Assembly (NCBI GenBank): GCA_937982515.1
Contig: CALJMB010000355.1
Location: 1-10,391 of the forward strand
Source: an uncultured Balneolaceae bacterium
Lineage (GTDB): Bacteria; Bacteroidota; Rhodothermia; Balneolales; Balneolaceae
Reading direction: 5' to 3'
Length of the DNA stretch: 10,391 nucleotides
In this document: positions 1 to 6,694 of the stretch, in pieces
How positions within the stretch are numbered: position 1 is the first letter of the stretch
Layout: each line of letters starts with the position of its first letter
Translations under genes and position numbers: made by a program
The notes under the pieces: generated by a model
Seen by the model: the letters and a program-made list of their open reading frames with translations, nothing else
The model's database searches: none
What the model was told of the DNA's origin: nothing

Positions 1-65
1 GGGATGCCGAACAGTGGGCGCCCAGGTTTAACCGGATATTGAATTTTATTCACGACTAACACCTA

Positions 66-93
66 TAGGGGCGTATCGTCATATGTGCCCCTA
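66..93 (-). terminator. Hairpin downstream of rlmN, possible terminator
   Basis: The arms TAGGGGC (66-72) and GCCCCTA (87-93) pair perfectly, and two G-T pairs plus two A-T pairs extend the stem to 11 bp around a 6-nt loop. It lies 19-46 bp beyond the rlmN stop codon, where a terminator would be expected. On the minus strand no T-run follows the stem (TATAGGTGTT), so it is not a classical intrinsic terminator. It could instead be an mRNA 3'-end stabiliser or a stray palindrome. Confidence 0.35.
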
Positions 94-111
94 CTATGCG
101 GCCATTCCAAA

Positions 112-1221
112 TTATGTTCGAATAGTTTTACCCATCGGCTGCCCTTCTCTGATAGCCAGCTGTCCGCAGCCCGCGTCGATGTCATCACCCCGGCTGCGCC
201 TTACTGTTGCAGTAACACCATGCTTAATTAACTCTTGCATAAATGAATTCAGGCGTTGTTCGCGGGCGCGCTTCAGCGTAACACCGGCGACATTGTTATA
301 CATGATGATGTTCACCTTGGCGGGAATCCACTGAACAATTTCTGCCAGTTCCCGGGCGTCCTTGAGCGTATCGTTGAACTCATCAAACAGGAGGTATTCA
401 TACGTTACGGGGCGGTGTAGTCTGGTATAGTAGTATTGTACGGCTTCCTTAAGCCGGCTCAGATTCATTGAGTTGTTGATAGGCATAATTTCATCCCGCT
501 TCGCGTCATTGGGAGCATGCAGGGAAATAGCCAGGTTGAAAGGCCTGCGTTCATCGGCCAGGCGCATAATCTGTTTGGTAAGGCCCACCGTAGAAACCGT
601 TATGCGTTTGGGTGAGAGCCCAAGGCTCAGCTCATCACAGATAATATCGGCAGAGTTTACCACGCTTTTGTAGTTATGCAGCGGCTCACCCATACCCATG
701 TAAACGATGTTGGTTATCTTCTTGCCGAACTTCTCTTCACACAGGGTGTTGATATACTGAACCTGGTCTACAATTTCTCCATGCGTGAGGTTGCGGAACA
801 GTCCCATCTTTCCGGTAGCGCAGAAAGAACAGCCATACACACAGCCCACCTGGGAAGAAACGCAGACGGTGAGCCGATTAACTGTGCCATCGGGGAAAAA
901 GTCAGGAATAAGTACAGACTCAATTTTATACTCTTCTTCATCCTGCAAGCGGAACAGGAATTTGATGGTGCCGTCTGCCGATTCCCGTTGGGTAACAGGT
1001 ATAATCCTGTTAATAGAAGCCACCTCCTCAAGCCTGGTTCTGAGATCTTTTGACAGGTTTGTCATTTCCCCGAAACTTCCTGCGCCCTTTTGGTACAACC
1101 ACTGAAAAATCTGATCTCTCCGATACGAGCGGAGACCTAATTCAGCACAAAAGTCTTTGAGCTCTTGTTTGGTAAAGCTTTTTAAATCGATTTTTTCTTC
1201 TGTTTTGCTAATAGTTTTCAT
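112..1221 (-). CDS. rlmN: Dual-specificity RNA methyltransferase RlmN (radical SAM)
   Basis: RlmN is a cytoplasmic radical-SAM enzyme that methylates C2 of A2503 in 23S rRNA and A37 in some tRNAs, tuning the peptidyl-transferase centre and decoding. The 369-aa product is close to the family length (E. coli about 384). An N-terminal helical RNA-binding domain (about 1-95) precedes the radical SAM barrel. The 4Fe-4S ligands C127-x3-C131-x2-C134 lie in CVYGCSFCATG. The SAM-binding GMGEP is at 176-180 and the ITVSTVG strand at about 207-213. The methyl-carrying cysteine is C352 in DAGCGQL, and C120 may match the other conserved cysteine. The ATG at 1221 gives a normal N-terminus (KSFTKQELKDFCAELGLRSY). 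There is no Shine-Dalgarno sequence. The gene stands alone, divergent from the downstream lipoprotein. All key residues are present, so function is expected. Confidence 0.97.
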   Translation of the reverse strand: MKTISKTEEKIDLKSFTKQELKDFCAELGLRSYRRDQIFQWLYQKGAGSFGEMTNLSKDLRTRLEEVASINRIIPVTQRESADGTIKFLFRLQDEEEYKIESVLIPDFFPDGTVNRLTVCVSSQVGCVYGCSFCATGKMGLFRNLTHGEIVDQVQYINTLCEEKFGKKITNIVYMGMGEPLHNYKSVVNSADIICDELSLGLSPKRITVSTVGLTKQIMRLADERRPFNLAISLHAPNDAKRDEIMPINNSMNLSRLKEAVQYYYTRLHRPVTYEYLLFDEFNDTLKDARELAEIVQWIPAKVNIIMYNNVAGVTLKRAREQRLNSFMQELIKHGVTATVRRSRGDDIDAGCGQLAIREGQPMGKTIRT

Positions 1222-1580
1222 AGGGGTAAAAATACAAACATTCTGCCGGATATTTTAATTAGTATGCGGATTAACGTGCGGAAGTAAGAGATAAACTCCT
1301 ATCTTAACGCTGGGCTGTTACATTTCATTTGGTCATATATGAATTTGCACCCGTGTCTTCGGTCATTCTCGCTTGCGCTCTTCTCCATAGCAAAGAGCCT
1401 GTCCCGGCGGCAGTCGGGAGGGGTATCCGGCAAAGAATATGAATACAATAACCATAGTAAGTAGAAGGTGACAGCTCTGCGCCCTTAAGTGGAAACTTTC
1501 TTTATCTCAAATTCAACACAATCATGAAATTAAGGAACTTACCTCTCATTATTGCTTATAACGTATAAAAGCTATTTATC
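1222..1580. other. Divergent intergenic region with small hairpins
   Basis: This 359-bp gap separates the divergent rlmN and lipoprotein genes and must hold both promoters, but I see no convincing consensus for either. No plausible ORF is present. Two small hairpins lie in the middle: GCTCTT/AAGAGC (1377-1398, 10-nt loop) and TCCCG/CGGGA (1402-1419), followed by GGGGTATCCGG. The GC-rich 1377-1430 stretch stands out from the AT-rich flanks and resembles a decayed intergenic palindromic repeat. The last 80 bp before the lipoprotein start are AT-rich, as expected for a promoter and leader. Confidence 0.4.
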
Positions 1581-2255
1581 ATGCACCTTAAGTACACAAC
1601 AGTATTATTTATCCTTGCCTCCTCTTTATTTATAACTTCATGTCTTACCGGCAATGAACCGGATGATATACCCAGCCGGTACTTCGTTGACTTTCGGCTG
1701 GAAGATGCCCACAGTGCTCAGATCACAGGTGAAGACACCCTGGAAATTTTAGGAGTGGCCTTTTTACAGGGGCAAATTTCGTTACAGTCCACGACTTCAG
1801 ACAGTGCGGTTTTGTTCTCCGGAATAGGTGTTTATGATTATCAGTTCCCTGCAGCAGAATTACAAAGGCTGTTAGCCGGCAATTTGAATGCGGGTACTTA
1901 CGAAAGTATGGTATATGTCATAGAAAAAGCAGAAGCCGGTGACAATCAGGTACCGGGAGAGTTTGTTGATGGACAGGGAGAAGACCAGAGGTATTCTATG
2001 ATCATTACGGGTCAGTATAATCACTCCGATTTTGAGTTCAAATCGACCGAGCCTTACAGTTTTGAATTTGGCCTGGGTTCTCCGATAGACATCCCCGAGA
2101 ACAATACGTCGCTAACCCTCGGGGTCAACTTTGATATACACAGGGTCTTCCTCAACGCCGACAGCTCGGCTATTCTGGATCCCTCCGATCCCAATAATGC
2201 AGAGCAGATTAACAGTAATATAGGAACGTCTATCGAGCTGCTGCCCTTTAATTAG
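1581..2255 (+). CDS. Predicted secreted lipoprotein of unknown function
   Basis: I do not recognise the family. The 224-aa product begins with a lipoprotein signal peptide: a short basic start (MHLK), a hydrophobic core (TTVLFILASSLFI), and the lipobox ITSC with C21 as the predicted lipidated cysteine. LTGNEPDDIP follows, typical of an acidic, flexible linker after the lipid anchor. The remaining roughly 190 residues are rich in alternating polar and hydrophobic stretches with many Asp, Glu, Ser and Thr residues and no internal membrane segment or cysteine, suggesting a beta-rich periplasmic or surface domain. A conserved-looking stretch is LTLGVNFDIHRVFLNADSS near the C-terminus. The ATG at 1581 is preceded by AT-rich sequence without a Shine-Dalgarno. 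The gene appears monocistronic. A ligand-binding or structural envelope role is possible but unsupported. Confidence 0.8.
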   Translation: MHLKYTTVLFILASSLFITSCLTGNEPDDIPSRYFVDFRLEDAHSAQITGEDTLEILGVAFLQGQISLQSTTSDSAVLFSGIGVYDYQFPAAELQRLLAGNLNAGTYESMVYVIEKAEAGDNQVPGEFVDGQGEDQRYSMIITGQYNHSDFEFKSTEPYSFEFGLGSPIDIPENNTSLTLGVNFDIHRVFLNADSSAILDPSDPNNAEQINSNIGTSIELLPFN

Positions 2256-2313
2256 GAAGTCAGAAAGCAGGGCTCGAATCTTAGAGCAAGGTGCAGTGTC
2301 TGATTTCCTATTT

Positions 2314-2456
2314 AATGTGAGTTCGGAATAGGAATGTTACATAAAAGCTAAGGGAAACTCTCTCTGCCAGTCGGCTTTATACCTGTACAGATATGATTCA
2401 TCCCCTCAAGGGGAGAGAACTCCCTGATACTTAATTTCTTATCTCGAACTCACGTT
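2314..2456. repeat. MITE-like element, copy A
   Basis: A 143-bp stretch is bounded by imperfect terminal inverted repeats: AATGTGAGTTCGGAATAGG at the left, and at the right the inverse complement AACGTGAGTTCGAGATAAG. The bases just outside, ATTT at 2310-2313 and ATTT at 2457-2460, could be a 4-bp target duplication, but the flanks are AT-rich, so this is weak. In the middle, TCCCC-TCAA-GGGGA (2401-2414) forms a small hairpin. Copy B at 8583-8681 shares both ends and the core CAAGGGGAGAG. There is no coding capacity, so it would be non-autonomous. It sits between the convergent lipoprotein and osmC genes and may also act as a transcription end. Confidence 0.65.
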
Positions 2457-2480
2457 ATTTAAATGATCAACCAACCTCCA

Positions 2481-2909
2481 CTAATTGCGCAGCGTCGCAT
2501 TGAGTTTGATTTCCGGACCTGCCAGCGCCCTTGATACCGGGCAGTTTTTCTTTGCACCTTCGGCAATCTCCTGAAACGTATCATCATCTATATCAGGTAT
2601 AACCGCTTCCGTTTCCAGTGTGATGGTGCTGATGGTGGGAGCACCATCTACCGTTTCCAGTGTTACTGTGGCATTGGTTGCGACAGATTCGGGATTATAT
2701 CCGGCCTGAGCCAGCTCATTGGATAATGCCATGGAAAAACAGCCGGCGTGCGCAGCTCCGATCAGTTCTTCAGGGTTAGTACCGGCTCCGTTTTCGAAAC
2801 GGGAGGCAAAGGTAAAATCACCTTCGTAGGATCCGCTTCCCAGTTTCATGGTTCCCTTTCCATTCTTAAGATCTCCATTCCAGACAGCTTCTGCTTTTTT
2901 ATCAGGCAT
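2481..2909 (-). CDS. osmC: OsmC-type peroxiredoxin (organic hydroperoxide reductase)
   Basis: OsmC reduces organic hydroperoxides and peroxides in the cytoplasm using a redox-active cysteine pair, with electrons from dithiols or lipoyl proteins, and is commonly induced by osmotic stress or entry into stationary phase. The 142-aa product matches the roughly 140-aa family along its whole length. The peroxidatic cysteine is C57 in GAAHAGCFSMALS and the resolving cysteine is C123 in KNCPVSRAL. The catalytic arginine is R37 in FASRFENGAGTNPEEL, with E48 in NPEELIGAAHA as the partner glutamate. The pattern follows OsmC rather than Ohr. It is divergent from the MscS-type channel, so the two share a 229-bp regulatory region. 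No Shine-Dalgarno is visible before the ATG. Confidence 0.95.
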   Translation of the reverse strand: MPDKKAEAVWNGDLKNGKGTMKLGSGSYEGDFTFASRFENGAGTNPEELIGAAHAGCFSMALSNELAQAGYNPESVATNATVTLETVDGAPTISTITLETEAVIPDIDDDTFQEIAEGAKKNCPVSRALAGPEIKLNATLRN

Positions 2910-3138
2910 AAGTATAGTATTTAGTTAGGATTTACGGTTAAAATGTAACAGGAGCGGAAGATTTTAAATTCCCAAAACCGGACGCAAGTTTTGCCCGTAC
3001 ATTGCAAGTTAAAGTATGGCAAAGAATTAACAACTGCACCTCTTTAATGAGGAATAGTGAACGTTATGGAAATGATTTCAATTATTATGATTGTATAAAT
3101 AAGCAGTTTCACAACCCTAAAGAGTAGCAGGCTAGGTA
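2910..3138. promoter_or_regulatory. Shared divergent promoter region, osmC / MscS channel
   Basis: This 229-bp gap must contain promoters for both osmC (minus) and the channel gene (plus). The plus-strand part at 3075-3105 is very AT-rich and contains TATGATTG and TATAAAT, either of which could be a -10/-7 element for the channel. No matching upstream box can be picked with confidence. A small palindrome CCTC-TTTAAT-GAGG lies near 3041-3054. Joint stress regulation of the two genes is an inference from their arrangement only. Confidence 0.3.
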
Positions 3139-4077
3139 ATGGAGATCTCTAAAGCATATAACCTGGTAATGGGGAAAATAGAGAGTTGGCTAGATACTGC
3201 AGTAGAGATGTTGCCCAATTTTGTAGTTGCTCTGCTCATACTTACCGTGTTTTATCTGATAGGAAGGGTGACACGGAGAGCCGTTGCAGGGGTTCTTCGA
3301 AAGACAACAAAAAATAAAACAATTATAAGCCTGTTTGAAACCTTGGTCGGGATTCTGATAGCCGGCCTGGGTTTATTTATTGCACTGGGCGTACTAAAGC
3401 TTGACCGCGCCGTAACATCTCTTCTGGCCGGTGCCGGGATTATCGGTTTGGTTCTCGGCTTCGCATTTCAGGACATCACATCCAACTTTGTAGCAGGAGT
3501 TATCCTATCCATCCGTCACCCTTTTGGCATTGGAGACATTATAAGCACGAATGGGTATTATGGCTATGTGATACAGGTCAATTTGCGGAATACCGTTATA
3601 GAGACCACGCAGGGACAAATAATCTATATCCCCAACAAGCTTGTTTTTGAAAAGCCGGTGGAGAATTTAACTCAAAGCGGGCATCGGCGTATTGATTTAT
3701 CTTGTGGCGTCTCGTATGGCGATGATCTGGCGAAAGCGCAAAAACTGGCTATCGAGGCTGTTGAAGAACTAGATCTATGTAACAGCGACCGCGAAGTACA
3801 AGTGTATTATGATGAGTTCGGTACCAGTTCCGTTAATTTTAAAGTCCGTTTTTGGATCGATTTCAAAAAGAACCACCATTTCTGGGAAGCCCGGAGCGAT
3901 GCCATCATGGCAATTACCAAAAAATTCGATGAACATGATATCATGATTCCGTTCCCAATTCGTACACTGGACTTCGGCATCCGGGGAGGGGAAAAACTGA
4001 ATGCCATGCTCAATAATGGCAACAACCGGGAAGCGAGCGTGAGCCAAGACGCAAACAGTACAAACACATCTTCATAG
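3139..4077 (+). CDS. Small-conductance mechanosensitive channel (MscS family)
   Basis: MscS channels sit in the inner membrane as heptamers and open under membrane tension to release solutes during hypo-osmotic shock. The 312-aa protein is near the size of E. coli MscS (286 aa). Predicted membrane helices lie at about 27-46, 66-86 and 93-125. The third is the Gly/Ala-rich pore helix (LLAGAGIIGLVLGFAFQDI), followed by the family signature RHPFGIGDII (126-135). A beta domain follows (about 128-178, including YGYVIQVNLRNTVIET and IPNKLV), and then the alpha/beta C-terminal cage ending in IPFPIRTLDF (270-279). A Ser/Asn/Thr-rich tail of about 30 residues after this motif is probably disordered. 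The ATG at 3139 gives a typical short N-terminus. The gene is alone on this strand, divergent from osmC. Confidence 0.95.
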   Translation: MEISKAYNLVMGKIESWLDTAVEMLPNFVVALLILTVFYLIGRVTRRAVAGVLRKTTKNKTIISLFETLVGILIAGLGLFIALGVLKLDRAVTSLLAGAGIIGLVLGFAFQDITSNFVAGVILSIRHPFGIGDIISTNGYYGYVIQVNLRNTVIETTQGQIIYIPNKLVFEKPVENLTQSGHRRIDLSCGVSYGDDLAKAQKLAIEAVEELDLCNSDREVQVYYDEFGTSSVNFKVRFWIDFKKNHHFWEARSDAIMAITKKFDEHDIMIPFPIRTLDFGIRGGEKLNAMLNNGNNREASVSQDANSTNTSS

Positions 4078-4138
4078 TTGAAATGTAGCCGCCTCCGGGC
4101 AAGATACCCATACTTTTTGCGGATATCCTCTGGCAAAG

Positions 4139-4191
4139 GCTGTCATCCTTCGACTGCATTCGCTCCTGCTCATTCCGCTCAGCATGACAGC
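4139..4191. repeat. Imperfect intergenic palindrome (REP-like)
   Basis: The ends GCTGTCAT (4139-4146) and ATGACAGC (4184-4191) are perfectly complementary, and the interior pairs only in part. The composition, including TTCGACTGCATTCGCTCCTG and GCTCAGCATGACAG, resembles a repeat I associate with intergenic regions of Bacteroidota and related genomes, where it typically begins TGTCAT and ends ATGACA. It lies 62 bp after the MscS-type gene, between two convergent genes. Only one copy is in this window, so repeat status rests on recall of similar elements. Confidence 0.55.
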
Positions 4192-4214
4192 TGTTGGTAG
4201 AGAAAGGTATGTGT

Positions 4215-4250
4215 TATCTCATTCCATCACAGAGCGGATGGAATGAGATA
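4215..4250. terminator. Perfect 14-bp hairpin between convergent genes
   Basis: TATCTCATTCCATC (4215-4228) and GATGGAATGAGATA (4237-4250) are perfect inverse complements around the 8-nt loop ACAGAGCG. It lies between the convergent channel and peptidase genes, 15 bp beyond the peptidase stop codon on the minus strand. Being symmetric, it could end or stabilise transcripts from both sides. No strong T-run follows on either strand, so a strict intrinsic terminator is not shown. Confidence 0.55.
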
Positions 4251-4265
4251 TTAACCGGAGGAAGC

Positions 4266-6500
4266 TCACTTTAAATGCTTGTTTAGAAATTTCGTATAGG
4301 TTTCGTAAAGCAAAAAGTAGCTCGCGGTGTTAAAGGAAACACCATGCGCTCCCGGAGGATATATGCGCAGGTCCGCGTCCTTTCCGTTGCCGGCCAGAGC
4401 CGTCATCAGCTGCATGGTGTTCTGGACATGCACGTTCTCGTCCATAGTGGAATGGGCCACCAAAAGCTCGCCTTCGAGTTTATGAGCATGTGTAACAGGA
4501 GAACCCTGTATATAACCATCTCTGTTGTTCTCCAGCAGGCCCATATAACGCTCGGCATAAATGCTGTCATATAATCTCCAGTCAGTGACGGGTGCGCCGG
4601 CAATGCCCGCCTTAAAGACACCGGGATGCGTAAACATCGTAAGTGTCGTAATATACCCGCCGTAGCTGTGTCCTCTGATCGCCATATTGTCTCCGTCTAC
4701 CCATGGCTTTTGTGCCAGGTATTTCGCTGTCTCAGCCAGGTCATGAGACTCCCACTTACCGAGCTGTTTATAGACCAGCTTTTCAAATGCGCTGCCATAT
4801 CCGCCGCTGCCCCGGCTGTTCACATTGGCAATTACATATCCTTCCTGGGCCAGGTACTGGGTCCACCCGCCCCTCTCAAATTCGTTATACACTCCCTGGG
4901 AACTGGGGCCGGCATAAATATTAAGCAGGAGGGGATAGGCTTTGGTGGAATCAAAATCTATCGGTTTAATAATAAACCCATCCAGTTGCTGCCCGTCTGA
5001 AGTGGTAAAGCTAAATAGCTCCCTGGGGGCATACACGTGTTTGTTGATAAATTCTGATACTTTTGTATTGTCTTCCAGCCTGATAAGCATTTGGCCGGAA
5101 GTATTCCAGAGTTCCACCTGCAATGGCGTCTCTGTGTTGGAGTACCGGTCGAGGTAGTATCGGGCATTGGGGCCCATCGAGATAGAATGAGTGCCCGGAG
5201 TATCGGTGAGCTTCTGCTTGTCTTTACCGTTAAATGTGATGGAATACAAATGGCGCTCCAGCGGCGAATCTTCTGTCGAGGTGTAGTAGATGCGTCCGTC
5301 GTCATAGTTTACCGTATGGACATAGGTCACCTCCCATTCGCCCCGGGTGACCTGGTTTTTCAGATTGCCACTATAATCGTATCGGTAAATATGGCTCCAT
5401 CCGTCCCGGTCAGAAATCCAGTAAAACTCTTCGCGGTCAACCGGGAAAAAGAAGAGATGATCGATGCCGGCGAAAAAGTCGAACACATCGATCCAGGTAT
5501 CCGATCGCTCTTCCATGATCAGTTCGCCTTTTCCTGTAGTTACATTGTGAAAGGTGAGCCGTAGGTGATTCTGAGGGCGGTTTAAATGCACAACCGCAAG
5601 CCGGCCTTCCTGGGAGGTCCAGTATAGCCGCGGGATATACCCTTCGCCGGAATCTACATCCATCCACTGCTTTTTCCTGTTTTCAACGTTGGCTACTCCT
5701 ATGCGCACCGTAGGATTTTTATCGCCTACTTTCGGGTAAGGAATTTTCACATATTCCGGATGCTGCCCCTCATAATCCGTCATCTGAAAAATGTTAATAT
5801 CACGTTCATCGGTCTGCCAATAAGCGATGTATTTGCTGTCCGGCGACCACACCCAGGCCTGTACAAGCCCGAACTCTTCTTCATAGACCCATCCGAAGCG
5901 CCCGTTATAAAAATTCTCTTTGGCGCTGTCTGTAAGCCGGGTTTCCTTTTTGTCGTCCAGATTGTAGACAAACAGATCGCCATTACGCTCATACCCGATC
6001 TTGCTTCCATCAGGAGAAAGCTCGGCGGTACGGGCATCTTCCACCAGAAGCCGCAGCGATTCATCTTCAATAGAATAGAGATAGTAATCGGAGATACCTG
6101 AATACCTGTAGACCGGGCGGAAGTTGGACCGGAATACAATGTATTTAGAATCTTCCGACCACTGGAAGGAATTATAGGTGAATGGCTTATCGGAGCCTGG
6201 GAAGGTATGTTTTTCATTGCTGAAAACAAGCACATCCTCCTCTAAAGCGGGAGTGTAGGCGCGAATCTCCATATTACCGTTCTCGCCGTATTGCATGTAG
6301 GAATAGCGGTCTCCGCCATCAATCCAGTTGATGGTGCGGGGGCCCTGGGAGCCGTAGAGGTTTCCGGATGACAACAACGCTTCTTTGAGGTTGGAGTAAC
6401 GCTCTTTTTCCTGGGCGGCAGCCTGATCGGGGAGATAAAATCCAACAGCCAGAACAAAAATAAGAAGCGATAGTCGGTGTACAGTTTGGTGCATAGTCAT
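4266..6500 (-). CDS. Secreted dipeptidyl-peptidase IV-type serine peptidase (S9B)
   Basis: This family removes N-terminal dipeptides, usually after proline or alanine, from peptides in the periplasm, feeding peptide use. From the ATG at 6500 the product is 744 aa, the usual size for bacterial DPP IV. Residues 1-29 form a Sec signal peptide (hydrophobic LSLLIFVLAVGFYL, then AAA/Q as a likely cleavage site). The middle (about 50-490) is an eight-bladed beta-propeller with repeated W-x-x-D-S-K/R-x-I/L motifs. WVYEEEFG carries the glutamates (207-209) that bind the substrate's free N-terminus. The C-terminal alpha/beta-hydrolase holds the triad: S612 in GHSYGGY, D687 in MDENVH, H719 in AHGVSF. 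An upstream in-frame TTG at 6566 is less likely because it would bury the signal peptide. ATG 6494 is an alternative start. There is no Shine-Dalgarno. All catalytic residues are intact. Confidence 0.94.
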   Translation of the reverse strand: MTMHQTVHRLSLLIFVLAVGFYLPDQAAAQEKERYSNLKEALLSSGNLYGSQGPRTINWIDGGDRYSYMQYGENGNMEIRAYTPALEEDVLVFSNEKHTFPGSDKPFTYNSFQWSEDSKYIVFRSNFRPVYRYSGISDYYLYSIEDESLRLLVEDARTAELSPDGSKIGYERNGDLFVYNLDDKKETRLTDSAKENFYNGRFGWVYEEEFGLVQAWVWSPDSKYIAYWQTDERDINIFQMTDYEGQHPEYVKIPYPKVGDKNPTVRIGVANVENRKKQWMDVDSGEGYIPRLYWTSQEGRLAVVHLNRPQNHLRLTFHNVTTGKGELIMEERSDTWIDVFDFFAGIDHLFFFPVDREEFYWISDRDGWSHIYRYDYSGNLKNQVTRGEWEVTYVHTVNYDDGRIYYTSTEDSPLERHLYSITFNGKDKQKLTDTPGTHSISMGPNARYYLDRYSNTETPLQVELWNTSGQMLIRLEDNTKVSEFINKHVYAPRELFSFTTSDGQQLDGFIIKPIDFDSTKAYPLLLNIYAGPSSQGVYNEFERGGWTQYLAQEGYVIANVNSRGSGGYGSAFEKLVYKQLGKWESHDLAETAKYLAQKPWVDGDNMAIRGHSYGGYITTLTMFTHPGVFKAGIAGAPVTDWRLYDSIYAERYMGLLENNRDGYIQGSPVTHAHKLEGELLVAHSTMDENVHVQNTMQLMTALAGNGKDADLRIYPPGAHGVSFNTASYFLLYETYTKFLNKHLK

Positions 6501-6578
6501 ATAAGAAATGATTTTGTTAAGGTACCGGCTTATACATCGCCTTGAGCGATAGGTCAGAGCGCCCAAGGTTGACGGCTC

Positions 6579-6584
6579 ATTATA
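6579..6584 (-). promoter_or_regulatory. Possible -10 element upstream of the S9B peptidase gene
   Basis: On the minus strand this reads TATAAT, 78 bp upstream of the preferred peptidase start. The sequence 17 nt further upstream (ATGATA) is a poor -35 box, and the expected Bacteroidota-type TTTG elements are not evident at a fitting distance. It is a candidate based on one perfect hexamer in AT-rich DNA, and chance is a real alternative. Confidence 0.3.
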
Positions 6585-6607
6585 CGGAAACCAATATTTA
6601 ATATCAT

Positions 6608-6623
6608 GTTAGGGATGCCTAAC
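6608..6623 (-). terminator. Small hairpin downstream of phosphoglucomutase
   Basis: GTTAGG (6608-6613) and CCTAAC (6618-6623) form a perfect 6-bp stem around a 4-nt loop, about 72 bp after the phosphoglucomutase stop codon and upstream of the peptidase. On the minus strand it is followed by AT-rich sequence (ATGATATTAAAT) but no T-run. It may be a weak terminator or a small operator. Either reading is tentative. Confidence 0.25.
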
Positions 6624-6694
6624 TGTCATGCACCGGTCTGTACAGCTTCTGCCGCTTCAGATGGAGGGCCCCGGACAAGCTTGCTGTGTGCGGT

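Noticed and set aside
83..334. Plus-strand frame of 83 codons opposite the end of rlmN
   Set aside because: It lies antisense to a well-supported gene and is rich in residues expected from reverse reading, with no features of its own.
1222..1580. tRNA or small RNA gene in the first large gap
   Set aside because: No cloverleaf, TTCGA-type T-loop or CCA end could be found. The small hairpins present are too weak to call an RNA gene.
6501..6566. Longer N-terminus for the S9B peptidase from a TTG at 6566
   Set aside because: It would add 22 residues, several of them basic, before a well-formed signal peptide that starts naturally at the ATG at 6500.
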